DNA from: Holophagales bacterium | GTDB lineage: Bacteria; Acidobacteriota; Thermoanaerobaculia; UBA5066 | DNA: 64,000 nt | Direction: 5' to 3' | NCBI GenBank assembly: GCA_016714815.1 | Contig: JADKBZ010000001.1 | Coordinates: forward strand, 1-64,000 | Shown: piece after piece, positions 63,156 to 64,000 of the stretch | Position numbering within the stretch: the first letter of the stretch is position 1 | How the letters are laid out: each line of letters begins with the position of its first letter | The notes under the pieces: model-generated | The model's input: the letters and a program-made list of their open reading frames with translations, nothing else | What the model was told of the DNA's origin: nothing | The model's database searches: none | Program-made: the position numbers and the translations under genes

Positions 63156-64000
63156 ATGTCCATCGCCGTTCGGTTCGTTTCCGGTTCCCTCGTGGATCGC
63201 GAGTTCTCCTTCCCCAAGGAGTTCATCCGGATCGGCGACGCCGAGGGAGTCGACCTGAAGCTCGACCCGGCGCAGCCGGGCGACGGCGGCGCACGCGGCC
63301 GGGTGATCGAGATCTCGCTGGAGGAGGCCGGCCTCCGGGTCCGCTCGGCGGGAGACCGCGAGCTGTCGGCCCAGGGCGAGTTCCCGCTCGACCACGTCGT
63401 CCCCAACGGCGGAGAGGTCCGGTTCGGCGCCTGGGGCCCGGTCTTCACCGTCCGTCACTTCGCGTCGGAAGCCTCGCGGACCGCCGCGGTTTCGGTCTTC
63501 GAATCGAGCGCCACGCGCCGCGCCGACGAGAGCGCCTCGCGGCGGCGGGCCGAGGAGAGCGCCTCGAAGAAGGTCCGGACCGGCCTGACGGCGTCCGGCG
63601 AGAAGCCCGTCGGCCCGAAGACGGTCATGATCATGATCCAGGACGCCCTCTCGAAGGCCCGCGAGCAGGGAGACGCCGGGGTCGTCGAGAAGGGGACCGT
63701 CTTCGTCCGCGAGATCGTCGCCGACACGATCCAGAGCGCGACGCGCTCGCTGAAGATCGGCCTCGCCCTGACCGGCGCGGCCCTCGTCGTCCTCGCCTTC
63801 GCCCTCGGCTTCAACGTCTGGAAGACCCGCCAGACGGTGGAGCGGGTGACCCGCGCCGCCGACGAGAGCGTGCAGGGAGTGAGGAAGGAGCTGGGGGGCC
63901 GGGTCGACGAGATGCGCGCCGAGCGCGACGCACTCGCCGCCGAGTCGGCCGAGGTCGCCCGGAAGATCGGCGAGCTGGAGAAGACCGCCGGCGTGAGCCA
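63156..64000 (+). CDS. FHA-like membrane protein, truncated by the window end
   Basis: ATG 63156 follows GGAGGAGG. The N-terminal about 100 residues (VRFVSGSLVDREFSFPKEFI, DAEGVDLKLDPAQPGDGG) look like a degenerate FHA domain of beta strands. A linker rich in Arg/Ser/Glu follows, then a single membrane helix near 207-225 (LALTGAALVVLAFALGFNVW) and a coiled coil. The gene runs off at 64000, so its extracytoplasmic C-terminal domain is unseen. Similar layouts carry HtrA-like proteases, but this is only a guess. Confidence 0.65.
   Translation, partial: MSIAVRFVSGSLVDREFSFPKEFIRIGDAEGVDLKLDPAQPGDGGARGRVIEISLEEAGLRVRSAGDRELSAQGEFPLDHVVPNGGEVRFGAWGPVFTVRHFASEASRTAAVSVFESSATRRADESASRRRAEESASKKVRTGLTASGEKPVGPKTVMIMIQDALSKAREQGDAGVVEKGTVFVREIVADTIQSATRSLKIGLALTGAALVVLAFALGFNVWKTRQTVERVTRAADESVQGVRKELGGRVDEMRAERDALAAESAEVARKIGELEKTAGVS

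Overview
The window is GC-rich bacterial chromosome, probably from an Acidobacteriota-like organism (Thermoanaerobaculia or Holophagae type). This is an inference from gene content: a PilB-PilT-PilC-PilS-PilR type IV pilus block, a DUF4388 protein, a futalosine-pathway menaquinone gene (MqnD), secreted BNR beta-propellers with PKD modules, lysine/alanine-rich histone-H1-like tails and lipid A/LPS core genes of a Gram-negative envelope. No rRNA, tRNA or CRISPR array was recognised.

Positions 1-4120 hold an anti-sigma factor and an ECF sigma factor (minus strand), then waaA, lpxK and an lpxL-type acyltransferase (plus strand). All carry many frameshifts although their catalytic motifs survive. 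An HNH endonuclease (4424-5010, minus) follows.

Positions about 5.17-17.8 kb form a compact phage-like integrative element, all on the plus strand. It has small zinc-binding proteins, a HTH/excisionase-like protein, a DUF3987 primase/helicase-like protein, a coiled-coil protein, a terminase small subunit, a terminase ATPase followed by two RNase H-like terminase nuclease proteins, a ParB-like plus PAPS-reductase-like pair (IbrB/IbrA type), an inverted-repeat-rich control region and a tyrosine integrase. No portal, capsid, protease or tail gene is visible. It lies between the lipid A genes and a heptosyltransferase. It is the most interesting unit in the window: a degraded prophage or a packaging-competent satellite.

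Positions 17.8-27.7 kb hold the heptosyltransferase, a DUF3108 protein, pilB, pilT, pilC, two strong hairpins, the pilS-pilR two-component pair and a DUF192 lipoprotein. Positions 27.6-30.7 kb (minus) hold a secreted propeller, an FmdB-like zinc ribbon and a DUF4388 protein. Positions 30.8-33.9 kb hold a ketosynthase, methyltransferase and flavoprotein operon. Then come a DinB protein with a basic tail, nadC-nadB, and an 820-bp intergenic region with a 53-base G run flanked by inverted, diverged 140-bp repeats.

Positions 38-43.2 kb (minus) look like an envelope polysaccharide operon (RsbW-type kinase, unknown protein, GT39, nucleotidyltransferase/sugar-transferase fusion, OsmC). truA, a thioredoxin-TPR protein, DUF4149 and mqnD follow. 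At 47.0-47.5 kb is a separate locus for a 25-residue Lys/Ala peptide with its own promoter, a hairpin around its ribosome site and two terminators. The rest is a PadR regulator, a UvrD/PcrA helicase, glmS, glmU, a Myb-like TPR protein, a CrtI-like oxidoreductase, a Nudix protein, a giant secreted propeller-PKD protein, a TPR lipoprotein-like protein, uridine kinase and the start of an FHA-like membrane protein cut by the window end.

Single-base frameshifts in short homopolymers recur at 1-17.5 kb and 46-51 kb, while the stretch between is clean. They look more like consensus errors than gene decay, but the sequence alone cannot prove it.
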